A stretch of DNA of 64,000 nt from Phytomonospora endophytica (lineage in GTDB: Bacteria; Actinomycetota; Actinomycetes; Mycobacteriales; Micromonosporaceae): NCBI RefSeq assembly GCF_014202425.1, contig NZ_JACHGT010000001.1, positions 227,160-291,159 of the forward strand, read 5' to 3'. Both the position numbers and the translations under genes were made by a program. Below are positions 51,461 through 61,400 of this stretch, one piece after another; position 1 is the stretch's first letter, and each line of letters opens with the position of its first letter. The notes under the pieces were generated by a model that saw only the letters and a list, made by a program, of their open reading frames with translations, did not search any database and was not told the DNA's origin.

Positions 51461-52425
51461 GCGACGGTACGCCGAGTCTCGGCGGCGTCGGCCTGTCCGC
51501 CGCCGCCGAACGGCTGTACCGGGCGATGCTCGCCGACCCGCTCGCGCCGCCCGCCGGGCTCGTCGCCGGCGCGGGCGTCGCGGGGCCGGAATATCCGGCG
51601 CTGCTCGCCGAACTGAACGCGCACGGTCTCGTCGGGAGCACCGAGGGACGCATGAGCGCGGTGGACCCGCGCATCGGGCTCGGCGCGCTGGTCCGGGAAC
51701 GCCAGTCGGGCCTGGATCTGGCGACGCAGGCGATCACGGGGCTCGTCGCGGCCTTCACCGAGGGGCAGCTGCGGGCCGATCCGGCGCGGCTGGCGGAGGT
51801 CGTCGACGGCCCGGAACGGGTCGCGGCGGCGATGGCCTCGATCGTCGGGGAGGCCACGACCGAGGTCGCCGTCTTCGACGCACCGCCCTATGTGGACAAG
51901 AAGACCTCCGAGCACGCCGAGACGTCCCTGCTCGACCGGGGCGTGCGCAGCCGGGCGATCTACGCGGTGGCCGCGCTGGAGGTACCGGGCTATTACGACG
52001 CCGTCCGGGCGATGATCGCGGCGGGGGAGACGGCGCGGGTCGTGCCGACGGTGCCGTTGAAGCTGGTCGTCGTCGACGGCCGCCGGGCACTGCTGCCGCT
52101 GGCGATCAACGACGGGGTCGTGCGCAGCGCGATCCTGGTGCACCCGTCGGCGCTGGCGGAGGCGCTGGCCGCGCTGTTCGAGTCGGTGTGGGACACCGGC
52201 CTGCCGATCCCGGGGGAGCTGGAAGAGGTCGCCGAGCCCCTCGACGCCGACGAGCGGGAGCTACTGCGGCTGCTCAACGCGGGCGTCAAGGACGAGGCGA
52301 TCGCCCGCCGCCTGGGGGTGAGCTCGCGAACGCTGAGCCGCCGGGTGACGCGCCTGCTGGAGCGACTGGGCGCGGCGACGCGGTTCCAGGCGGGGTTGCA
52401 GGCCTCGCGGCGGGGATGGCTGTGA
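51457..52425 (+). CDS. LuxR-type transcriptional regulator with TrmB/PLD-like N-terminal region
   Basis: A 322-residue regulator. The C-terminal helix-turn-helix is ADERELLRLLNAGVKDEAIA, RRLGVSSRTLSRRVTRLLER. The N-terminal part holds a winged-helix-like segment (AAERLYRAMLADPLAPP) and a PLD-like sensor core (VAVFDAPPYVDKKTSE, YAVAALEVPGYYDAVRAMI). Such proteins are abundant in Streptomyces-like genomes near secondary-metabolism or toxin loci; targets are unknown. The start overlaps the rnhA stop (ATGA), and a hairpin follows the gene. Confidence 0.85.
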   Translation: MSDGTPSLGGVGLSAAAERLYRAMLADPLAPPAGLVAGAGVAGPEYPALLAELNAHGLVGSTEGRMSAVDPRIGLGALVRERQSGLDLATQAITGLVAAFTEGQLRADPARLAEVVDGPERVAAAMASIVGEATTEVAVFDAPPYVDKKTSEHAETSLLDRGVRSRAIYAVAALEVPGYYDAVRAMIAAGETARVVPTVPLKLVVVDGRRALLPLAINDGVVRSAILVHPSALAEALAALFESVWDTGLPIPGELEEVAEPLDADERELLRLLNAGVKDEAIARRLGVSSRTLSRRVTRLLERLGAATRFQAGLQASRRGWL

Positions 52426-52463
52426 GGGCCCGGGAGCGGCGCCGTCGGCACCACCCCCGGCCC
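52426..52463. terminator. imperfect bidirectional hairpin between convergent genes
   Basis: GGGCCCGGGAGCGGCGCC (52426-52443) pairs imperfectly with 52447-52463 across a three-base loop, just before the mannanase stop. Confidence 0.5.
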
Positions 52464-52468
52464 CAGGG

Positions 52469-54088
52469 TTAAGCCGGCGTACAGCCGACCGCGCCCGGAC
52501 TCTGCGTGTTCCCGTTCGGCGTCCCCACCTGGAACCCGAAACTCGTGCTCGCCCCGGCCGCGAGGTTCCCGTTGTACGGCATGTTCCGCGCGGTGATGGT
52601 TCCGGTCGTCCCGGTGAGCGTGGCGTTCCAGGATCCCGTGATCGCCTGTCCCGCCGGGAGCGTGAACGTCACGGTCCAGCCGGTGATGGCGGTCGTCCGC
52701 GTGTTGGTCACGGTCGCGGGCTGTACGACGTAGCCGTTGCCCCAGCGGTTCTGCACCGTCGTGACGGCGGTGCACCCGCTCGGGCCTCCGGTGCCCGTGG
52801 TCGTCGCGCCGACCGTGCCGGAGGGCGCGGACGTGCCGTTGGCGTTCGAGGCGGTGACGCGGTAGCAGTACGTCGTGTTCGCCGCGAGTCCCGAGTTGGT
52901 GAAGGTCCCGGCCGTGCTCGTCCCGACCTGCGTGAAGGCGCCACCGGCCGTGCACGCGCCCGCGGCCCGCTGCACCTGGTACTGCGTCGCCGACGGCGAA
53001 CCCGTCCACGACAGCGACACCGAACTCGACGTCGTCGCGCTCACGGCCAGCGCGGTCGGCGCCGCCGGCGCCGAACCGCCCGGCCCGCAACCGGTGTAGA
53101 CCGTGGCGCAACGCGACGTCGCCTGGACCCCGTTGGCGCCCTGGAACACCCGCTGCCCCCACGTCGTCAGCCGAGTCGGGTCGAACGCGACCGTCTGATC
53201 CAGATAGGGCTCGCTGTTGCCGCTGTACGACCAGGCCATCCAGCCGATCCCGCGCGCCTGCGTCTCGGCCATGATCGTGTCCTCGTCGACGTTCTGGCCC
53301 TGATGCTCATGCCCGAACTCGCCGACGATCAGCGGCAGCCCCATCCGCGCGAAGGCGTCGAGGTAGGCGGTGATCACCGAGGCCGTCCCGTAGACCTGGT
53401 ACATGTGCACCGAGAAGAGCGTGTTGCGCTGGGGGTCGGCTGCCCAGACCGTCGGCGCGGTGTCGCGCATGACGTTGGCCCAGTCCTGGCCCCAGCTCGG
53501 CGCGTCGACCACGAGGGTGTGCGTGAACCCGAGCGTCCGCATCCGCGCCACGGCGCCGGCCGTCGCGCTGGTCCACTGGCCGGGGTTGGTGTTGCCGATC
53601 GGCTCGTTGCCGATGTTGATCAGGACGTAGGCCTCCTGTCCGATGAGGACGTCGCGGATGCTGTTCCAGTAGGTCACGGCCTGGTCGAGGGTCGCGGCGG
53701 CGGCGTCCTCGCCGTAGCCGGTCGTGTCGTGCGCCTCCAGCACGCAGATCAGGCGGTTGGCCTTGCACTGGGCGATGACGGCGGCGACGTCGGCGGCCGG
53801 GCTCGGCCCCCAGCGCTGCCCGCTGCCGAGGACGACGCGGACGGTGTTGGCGCCCAGCCCGGCGATCTCGCCGTAGGACGCCGTCTCACCCTGATACCAG
53901 ACGTGCGGATGGCTGGTGCCACGCATGACGAAGGCGTTGCCGTTGGCGTCGAGGAGATCGCGGCCGCTGATGTGGAAGCCGGTGGCGGCCGCCCGCGGCT
54001 CAGCGACGGCCGTGGTCGAAGGGACGAGGACGAGCAGCGAAACGACGAGCGCGAAGAACGCCCCCAGTGCCGTTAAGCGAAGCTTCAT
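52469..54088 (-). CDS. secreted GH5 endo-beta-mannanase with FN3 and CBM2 modules
   Basis: A 539-residue extracellular glycosidase. The signal peptide (LTALGAFFALVVSLLVLVPS) is followed by a GH5 catalytic domain of the mannanase subfamily 8 type. It begins GFHISGRDLLDANGNAFVMR and GTSHPHVWYQ, with acid/base Glu in INIGNEPIGNT and nucleophile Glu in PLIVGEFGHEHQG. A fibronectin type III domain (APTALAVSATTSSSVSLSWTG) and a C-terminal CBM2 (VQNRWGNGYVVQPATVTN, FGFQVGTPNGN) complete it. It should attack mannans or glucomannans in plant material. A LacI-like operator lies 126 bases upstream. Confidence 0.93.
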   Translation of the reverse strand: MKLRLTALGAFFALVVSLLVLVPSTTAVAEPRAAATGFHISGRDLLDANGNAFVMRGTSHPHVWYQGETASYGEIAGLGANTVRVVLGSGQRWGPSPAADVAAVIAQCKANRLICVLEAHDTTGYGEDAAAATLDQAVTYWNSIRDVLIGQEAYVLINIGNEPIGNTNPGQWTSATAGAVARMRTLGFTHTLVVDAPSWGQDWANVMRDTAPTVWAADPQRNTLFSVHMYQVYGTASVITAYLDAFARMGLPLIVGEFGHEHQGQNVDEDTIMAETQARGIGWMAWSYSGNSEPYLDQTVAFDPTRLTTWGQRVFQGANGVQATSRCATVYTGCGPGGSAPAAPTALAVSATTSSSVSLSWTGSPSATQYQVQRAAGACTAGGAFTQVGTSTAGTFTNSGLAANTTYCYRVTASNANGTSAPSGTVGATTTGTGGPSGCTAVTTVQNRWGNGYVVQPATVTNTRTTAITGWTVTFTLPAGQAITGSWNATLTGTTGTITARNMPYNGNLAAGASTSFGFQVGTPNGNTQSPGAVGCTPA

Positions 54089-54213
54089 GGTCGGTCCTTG
54101 AGGATTGCGGGCACGCGCGACCGGTCGCGCCCATGGCGAACAGAACGCGGACGCCGCGCACAGAACCGGCTCCCGGTGGCCCCGGCGCTTCGACCCGCGA
54201 GATCAGAGTGGCA

Positions 54214-54227
54214 CTTAATCGGTTAAG
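54214..54227. promoter_or_regulatory. LacI-family-like operator upstream of the mannanase
   Basis: CTTAATCGGTTAAG is an imperfect palindrome (12 of 14 positions) with the central CG typical of LacI-family sites. It sits between the mannanase and the LamG gene, so either could be controlled. The remaining bases of the gap (54089-54383) hold no gene. Confidence 0.4.
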
Positions 54228-54383
54228 GAGCAAGGGATCGCCGCACCGCCCTTGAGCGGCGGGTCAAGGTCCGCTCAAGGTTCCCCGCCCCGGCCGTACC
54301 TACGTTGGTCTGGCCGCGGTGCCCTCCGCGGTGAGACCTCGCGCGCCTTCGTCATCGCGCGTTCGCCCACTTGTGAGGCTCAC

Positions 54384-57300
54384 ATGTCCCGCCCACTCAC
54401 CCGCTTGACCACCGCGTTCCTCGCGGTGGCGGCGCTGACGGCGTCCTTCGCCGCGCCCGTCTACGCAGAAGAGGAACCATCCGATCCACCACTCGAACTC
54501 CCCGCCTGCCCGGACTTCCCGGGTGAGCCCTCCGCCGAGGACGAGTTCGAGGCCTACCGCCTCGCGCTCGCCTGCGGTGTGAACGTCGAGGTCGTGTCCT
54601 TGCGCGACATCGACAGGCAGGTGTTCGCCACGCCGACCGGTACGCTCGACGCCGAGATCGCCGTCGAGCCGTACCGGGTCCGCGACACCACCGGCACCTG
54701 GATCCCGATCGACACGACCCTCGTCGCGCGCCCGGACGGCTCGGCCGCCGCCGCGGCGACCGTGATCCGTGTCGAGACCGGAGCCGGTGGGAACGCGCCC
54801 TTCGTCACCGCGACCGACCCCGACGGCGGCTCCCTGTCGCTGCGCTGGCCGAAGGGCCCGCTCCCCGCGCCGAGCATCAACGGCTCCGTCGCGACCTTCC
54901 CGAACGTGCTCCCCGACATCGACCTCGCCGTGCAGGCCGAGGCGGTCGGCTTCTCCTGGATCCTGATCGTCAAGACGCCCGAGGCGGCGGCGAACCCCGA
55001 GCTCGCGACGATCGAGGTCGGCATCGAGACCGTCGGCCTGACCGTCGCCGAAGACCCCGAGTCGGGCCGCATCGACGTGCTGGACGCCGACGGGAACGTC
55101 GTCTTCGAGGCGGGCCAGGGCATCATGTGGGACTCGTCGAGCGGCGGCACCGAGGGGGCCTCGGCCTTCAGCGCCACCGCCGACGAGCCCGCCGCCGACC
55201 CCGGCCGCATCGGCGACGTCGACGTGCAGCACACCGGCACCGGCCTCACGCTGGTGCCCGACACCGGGATGCTGGCCGACCCGGCCGTCACCTACCCGCT
55301 CTACATCGACCCGCCGTTCACCTCGACCCGCAAGGCGTGGGCGAACGTGCTGGACAGCAGGTCCGGCACGGGCTGGACCGGCGACAGCAGCTGGCCCCGC
55401 TCGGGCGGCATGCGCGTCGGACTGGACACGTGGAGCACCTGCGGCAGCGGCTGCGGACTGTGGCGCTCGGCCATCACGCTCAACATCGGTGGCCTGAAAG
55501 GGAAGTACATCGCCTCGGCGAGCGTGAACCTGCTCCAGACGCACATGGGCGGCTGTGGCGACCAGGGCCTCCAGCTGTGGCGCACCGGCGAGATCTCCAA
55601 CGGGACCTCCTGGAACGGCGTCGACTGGTACTACGGTGATCCGCTTCAGTCGAAGACCGTGCCCTCGTCGAACAAGACGGGATGCTCGGGTAAGGACAAC
55701 GAGTGGGTCGAGTTCGACGGCGCGAACGTCAAGAAGCGCGTCCAGTCGGCGGCCGACAACAAGAACGCGACCATCAGCTTCGGCGTGCGCTCCTCCAACG
55801 AGGGCACGAAGGACGCCTGGCGCCGGATCCAGACCTCGTCGGTGAAGCTGCACGTGACGTACTACGTGTACCCGCCGACGCCCGACCGCCTGACGGTGGA
55901 CGGGACCGGCTGCGACCCGACGGAGTCGGGGTCGCCGTGGGTGAACGAGCGGTACCCGGCCTTCTCCGCGCGAGCGCGCTCCGGGGAGGACGAGCCGGTC
56001 TACCTGAGGTTCCGGGTCCGCAAGGTCGCCTCCGAGACCAACCACTACTGGTACCGCACACCGGATCCCGTGGGTCCGTATTCCACGGTCAACCGCAAGA
56101 CCACGACGTCCCTGCCCGACGGCTCCTACAAGTGGCAGGCGCGCAGTGACTCGCGGCAGACCGAGGCGGTGAACTCGGGTTACACGGGCTACTGCTACTT
56201 CAAGGTCGACGCGACCAAGCCGACCGTTCCGTCGGTGATCGGTCCACCCGGCGCGGTCACCGTGGGCAGCAACGTGGCCCTCACGGTCTCGGCGACCGAC
56301 CCGACGGTCAACGGCGTGAAATCGGGCGTCGACCGCTTCGAGTACTCGTGGACCACCCCGACCTACGACCAGAGGGTCACCTCCACCGGCACCGCGACGA
56401 TCACGCGCGCGGCGGTCGCCGCCGGACGGCACGTCCTGTACGTGCGGGCCGTGGACAAGGCCGGAAACAAGTCGAGCGAGAAGGTCTACACCTTCTTCGC
56501 CGGCCGCGACATCCCCGCCACGTCGATGGGTGCGTGGCGGCTCGGGGGTGACCTCGTCGACGACACCGGCCACGGCAACGACCTCACCGTCCTCAGCGGT
56601 GGTGCGGACTTCGTGACCGACACCGCCAAGAACAAGTACCTGAGCAACAGCGAGGACTGCCTGACCGCCCCGGCTCCACTGCGCACGGACGCCGCGTTCA
56701 CCGTGGCGACCCGAGTGCGGCTGAGCCAGGAAGGGATCACCGGGTTCCCGGTGATCATGAGTCAGGGGCTGGCGGGCGCCCGCATGTTCGACCTCATCAT
56801 CTCGAAGCGCAGGGCCCCCGAGCTGGAGGAGATGATCAGCTTCCGGGTGTGGTCCTCGCCCAGCGCGGGATCGAAGATGTACAAGGCGGAAGCCGTCAAC
56901 GCGACCATCGGCGAATGGGTCCACATCGCCGCCGACTACGACCCTGACGGTGGCCGGATTCGCCTGTACCTCAACGGAGCGATCGTCGCCGAGACCCCCG
57001 TCAGCTTCACCCCGTGGAACGCCAGGGATGCGTTCACCGTGGGCTGTCGCGACTGGACGGATGGCACGACCACGGGCTTCTTCACGGGTGGCATCGAGAA
57101 CCTCGGCGTCTGGCAGGGCATGCTCACCAGCGCGCAGATCGCCGCCAAGGCACAGCTTCCGGCGGGCGAGATCGCCCATTGGGAACTGCGCGGAGACGGC
57201 AGGGACGCGACATCCTTCAACCGCGAGCTGACCCTTCCCGAATCGGCGAAACAGGGCTTCGACCCCTTCGGCCGTCCCGACGGCGCGCTCGTCCTCGACG

Positions 57301-58436
57301 GACGGTCCTGCGCCAAGACGACTGCCGGGGTCCTGCCGTCTGACGCGGCATACGCCATCAGCGCGTGGGTGAAACCCACGACGGTCGGCGGCGGGAGGTT
57401 CCAGGCGATCCTCTCGCAGGCCGACTCGGCCGGCAACGGTGTGGTCCTCGGCATCGACGAGACCGGCAACTGGGCCTACGGACCGGCGGGAGCCGAGGGG
57501 CCGTCGGCGTCGTCGATCCAGCCGATGTCGGTCGTCCCGCATCCGCCCAAGGCGGGTGTGTGGCAGCACGTGGCGCTGCGCTATGACGGCGCCGGGACTG
57601 TGAGCCTGCACGTCAACGGGGAGCTCGAATACAACTCGGTGCGCACCGTCACGCACGTGGCCGCGCCGTTCGCGGTCGGCTGCCTCAACGGTGCGAGCCA
57701 GTTCCAGGGGATGCTCCACGACGTGCGCGTCTGGCGCGGCGACCCGGGCCGGGCCACCATGCCGGGCATCGGGGTCGTCACTCCCGAACTCGCCTCCTGG
57801 TGGAGCCTCGAAGGCGGCACCGACGACTCCGGCAACGGCCGGAACCTCGCCTTCACCGGCTACTGCGAGCCCGCCGACAACCGGAGCAACAGCCCGGACA
57901 AGGCGCTCAAGTTCACCGGTGCGGGCAGCGCGGCGACGTCCACGTCCGTGCTGAACACCGACGAGTCCTTCACGGTCGGCGCGTGGGTCAAGTTCGACTC
58001 GCTCGCCACGAGCCAGGCCATCGTGTCCGCCGCCGGGACGCACAACACGGGTCTGCGGCTGGCCTACAACCCCGAGCGTCAGGGTTTCGAGTTCACGATG
58101 ACCTCGCAGGACGCGGCCGCGGGCAACGGCGCGGTCTACAGCATCGCCCACGGCGGCCCCACCGTCGTGACGGGCACCTGGTACTTCGTGGCCGGCTCCT
58201 TCGACTTGCGAACCAAGGTCATGCGGTTGTACGTCAACGGTGCCGAAGCGGGAACCAAGGCGGGCCCGGCGAGTCCGTGGAGGGCCAACGGTCCGCTGCT
58301 CATCGGTGCGGCCGGGACCACGAGCTCGCGATGGAGCCACCTCAACGGCACCGTCGACGACGTCATCGCGTTCACGGGCACGGTCTCGCCCCGCGCCATC
58401 GCCAACATGTACGGCACGAACGAGCAGGAGGCGTGA
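54384..58436 (+). CDS. secreted LamG-repeat protein paired with an RHS toxin
   Basis: A 1350-residue exported protein. The ATG at 54384 follows GAGG and starts a clear signal peptide (LTTAFLAVAALTASFAAPVYA). The first third is the domain usually found ahead of RHS proteins, with TYPLYIDPPFTSTRKAWANV and a DNRLRE-like region of paired cysteines (CGSGCGLWRSAITL). A fibronectin-like stretch (near residues 510-710) follows, then three concanavalin/LamG domains beginning GAWRLGGDLVDDTGHGNDLT, AHWELRGDGRDATSFNREL and ASWWSLEGGTDDSGNGRNL. It likely acts in surface binding or delivery for the next protein, whose GTG overlaps its stop. Confidence 0.85.
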   Translation: MSRPLTRLTTAFLAVAALTASFAAPVYAEEEPSDPPLELPACPDFPGEPSAEDEFEAYRLALACGVNVEVVSLRDIDRQVFATPTGTLDAEIAVEPYRVRDTTGTWIPIDTTLVARPDGSAAAAATVIRVETGAGGNAPFVTATDPDGGSLSLRWPKGPLPAPSINGSVATFPNVLPDIDLAVQAEAVGFSWILIVKTPEAAANPELATIEVGIETVGLTVAEDPESGRIDVLDADGNVVFEAGQGIMWDSSSGGTEGASAFSATADEPAADPGRIGDVDVQHTGTGLTLVPDTGMLADPAVTYPLYIDPPFTSTRKAWANVLDSRSGTGWTGDSSWPRSGGMRVGLDTWSTCGSGCGLWRSAITLNIGGLKGKYIASASVNLLQTHMGGCGDQGLQLWRTGEISNGTSWNGVDWYYGDPLQSKTVPSSNKTGCSGKDNEWVEFDGANVKKRVQSAADNKNATISFGVRSSNEGTKDAWRRIQTSSVKLHVTYYVYPPTPDRLTVDGTGCDPTESGSPWVNERYPAFSARARSGEDEPVYLRFRVRKVASETNHYWYRTPDPVGPYSTVNRKTTTSLPDGSYKWQARSDSRQTEAVNSGYTGYCYFKVDATKPTVPSVIGPPGAVTVGSNVALTVSATDPTVNGVKSGVDRFEYSWTTPTYDQRVTSTGTATITRAAVAAGRHVLYVRAVDKAGNKSSEKVYTFFAGRDIPATSMGAWRLGGDLVDDTGHGNDLTVLSGGADFVTDTAKNKYLSNSEDCLTAPAPLRTDAAFTVATRVRLSQEGITGFPVIMSQGLAGARMFDLIISKRRAPELEEMISFRVWSSPSAGSKMYKAEAVNATIGEWVHIAADYDPDGGRIRLYLNGAIVAETPVSFTPWNARDAFTVGCRDWTDGTTTGFFTGGIENLGVWQGMLTSAQIAAKAQLPAGEIAHWELRGDGRDATSFNRELTLPESAKQGFDPFGRPDGALVLDGRSCAKTTAGVLPSDAAYAISAWVKPTTVGGGRFQAILSQADSAGNGVVLGIDETGNWAYGPAGAEGPSASSIQPMSVVPHPPKAGVWQHVALRYDGAGTVSLHVNGELEYNSVRTVTHVAAPFAVGCLNGASQFQGMLHDVRVWRGDPGRATMPGIGVVTPELASWWSLEGGTDDSGNGRNLAFTGYCEPADNRSNSPDKALKFTGAGSAATSTSVLNTDESFTVGAWVKFDSLATSQAIVSAAGTHNTGLRLAYNPERQGFEFTMTSQDAAAGNGAVYSIAHGGPTVVTGTWYFVAGSFDLRTKVMRLYVNGAEAGTKAGPASPWRANGPLLIGAAGTTSSRWSHLNGTVDDVIAFTGTVSPRAIANMYGTNEQEA

Positions 58437-61400
58437 CCTTGCGACACGTCAAGACCAGAGCCGGTGGAGTCACCGGTGTGATGCTCCTGTCCGTGCTGGT
58501 GCTCTCGTCCTCGGCGGTCGCCGACTTCGAGCGCAACCCGCAGTCCTACTCCTCCACGCAGGTCGAAGCCGTGTCCGGCGCCGGTTCCGCCTTCAGCGAC
58601 GTCGCCGCCGACTGGGGTGGCGGCGCCGCCGACGCGGCCGGGGACGCCAACGACGGCAACTGGGCCGCGACCGACCTGACGGCCTCCGCCTCCTGGGCGC
58701 AGGGCGGCTCGTCGGGCGCCTTCTCCTACACCTACGACATGCGCGTCCCGCCGGCCTCCGGGCCGGTCCCGGCCCTGGCGCTGTCCTACTCGTCCGCCGA
58801 GCACGACGGGCGCACGTCGGGCAGCAACAACCAGGCGTCCATCGTCGGGGACGGCTGGTCCTACTCGCCGAGTTTCATCGAGCGCACCTACACGTCGTGT
58901 GCCGACGACAAGGACGGCAACCAGGGCGACGACCCGACCGGAGACCGTTGCTGGGACGGCGAATCGCCGTCGATCACGGTCACCCTCGACGGTGTCGGCA
59001 CGAGTCTCGTGAAGGACGACACCACCGGGAAGTGGCGCGCCGCCGACGACGACAACTGGCGCGTCGAGTACTCGGGTTCGCCGGCGACGGCGGGCGGGGT
59101 CTCCACCGAGCAGTGGAAGATCACGACCACCGACGGGACCGTGCACCACTTCGGTTCCGTCGCGGGCTCGCGCTGGACGGTGCCGGTCTTCGGCAACCAC
59201 TCCGGTGAAGCCTGCTACAAGTCGGGGAACTTCAAGGGATCGCGCTGCGACCAGGTCTACCGCTGGGTGCTCGACAAGTCCGTCGACGTGTTCGGCAACT
59301 TCGCGCGCTACACCTACCAGACCGAGAACGGGCGCTACTCGCCCGCGGTCGACTCCGACACGCAGGCCTCGTTCATCCGTGACGGCTGGCTCCAGCGCAT
59401 CGAGTACGGCCTTCGGACGAACGCGAGCACGGTGACGACGGCGAAGGTCGAGTTCACCATGGCCGACCGCTGCCTGTCGGACTGCCGCGAGTCCAATGGG
59501 GACCCGAAGAAGTCGAAGTGGCCGGACACGCCGTGGGACGTGTCCTGCAAGGCCGGGAGCACCTGCGAGGAGTACTCGCCGGCCTTCTTCTCGGCCAAGC
59601 GGCTGGTCGGCGTCACCACCTACGTCGGCGCGAACGGTGCTTACTCCACAGTGGACTCCTGGGCGCTGACGCACGAGTTCAAGAACTACGGCGACGCCGA
59701 ACAGGTCGTCCTCTGGCTGGCCGCGGTGAAGCACACCGGCCACGTAGGCGGGACCGCCACGACGCCGGCGGTCGAGTTCGGCGGGACCTTCCTGCCCAAC
59801 CGCGTCGACACCGGCGAGTCCTTCCCGGGGATCTGGCGCCCGCGCCTGACCTCGATCAAGGGCGAGACCGGTGGTGTCACGACGATCAACTACACCGAGC
59901 CGGAGTGCGGCATCGGGAACATGCCGTCGAGTGCGCACCAGAACAGCAGGCGCTGCTTCCCCTCCCGCTACACCCCGGAAGGGCTGAGCGAGCCGGTTGA
60001 CGTCTACTTCCACAAGTACGTGGTGCGCTCGATCGCCGAATCCGACGCCACGGGCGCCGGTGAGACGGTGTGGCGTTTCTACGACTACTCCACCGACGGC
60101 GGCGGGACGGGCGCGCTCTGGGCCTGGAACGACGCGGAGTTCGTCGAGAAGAAGGACCGCGACTGGAACCAGTGGCGCGGCTACGCGCAGGTCGTGACGC
60201 GCGTGGGAGACCCGGCCGACCCCGGACCACAGATGCGGAGCCGGGCGCGGTACTACCGCGGTCTCGACGGCGACCGGCTGCCGGGCGGCGAGAAGCGGTC
60301 GGTCACGGTGACGGACACGGCGGGCAACACCGCCACCGACCACCGTGCCCTGTCCGGGATGGAGTGGGAGACGGCGTCCTACGACGACACGACGCCGATC
60401 GGTACGGAGACGAGCTGGTACTGGACGTCGCGGACGGCGAAGCGCTCCTACGAGGGCGGTGTCATCGAGGCGTGGCTGACCGGTGAACGCCGGACGGACA
60501 CCCGCACCCTGCTCGCTCCTTCCGTCTGGCGCACGGCCCGCACCGAGACGGCGTTCGACGGCTATGGCCGTGCGATCAGCGTCGACTCGATGGGAGACGT
60601 CGCCAAGTCCGGTGACGAACGCTGCGTGCGGACGACGTACGCCGACAACACCTCGGTGTGGCTCCTGGACCTGATGTCGACCGTGGAGTCGGTGTCGGTC
60701 GGGTGCACGGCGCCGGTGAACCGGCCCGCCGACCTGATCGGCGCGGCTCGGGCGTACTACGACTACAGCGACTCTCTCACCGCCCAGCCGAAGCAGGGGC
60801 TCATGACCCGCGCGGAGGCCCTGGAAAGCTGGAGTGGCGGACCGGTCTACAAGACGGTCGGCACGTCGACCTTCGACGCCCTCGGCCGGGAGCTCAACAC
60901 GACCGACGCCTTGGGCAACCTCACCAAGACCGCCTACACGCCCGAAGGCGGCGGCCCGGTCACCTCGACGGTCACGACCAACGCGCTCGGGCATGTCACG
61001 ACGACGACCCTGGCTCCGGCCTGGGGCGAGACGACCGCGACGTTGGAGCCTCACAGTCGGCGCACCGTCGTCGCTCTCGACCCGCTCGGCCGCCGGACCG
61101 CGGTCTGGCTCCCCGGAAGGGATCCGGCGAGCGAGGGCGCGAACCTGAAGTTCGCCTACAACGTCTCCGCGACCACCCCGACGACGGTCACGACCGACAA
61201 GATGATCCACGACGGTTCGTACGTGACCTCGGTCGCGCTGTACGACTCGCTGATGCGTGAGCGGCAGACACAGGCCGAGACCTACGGCGGGCGGCTCATC
61301 ACGCAAACCGTGTACGACTCCTACGGTCGCGCCCGCCACAGTTCGGACGCCGTGTACAACAACGAGTCCGGGCCGAACGGCAAGCTCGTGTGGATCAGCC

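Noticed and set aside
54300..58340. 1346-codon open frame on the minus strand
   Set aside because: Antisense shadow of the LamG protein, which has a signal peptide, ribosome-binding site and three LamG domains.
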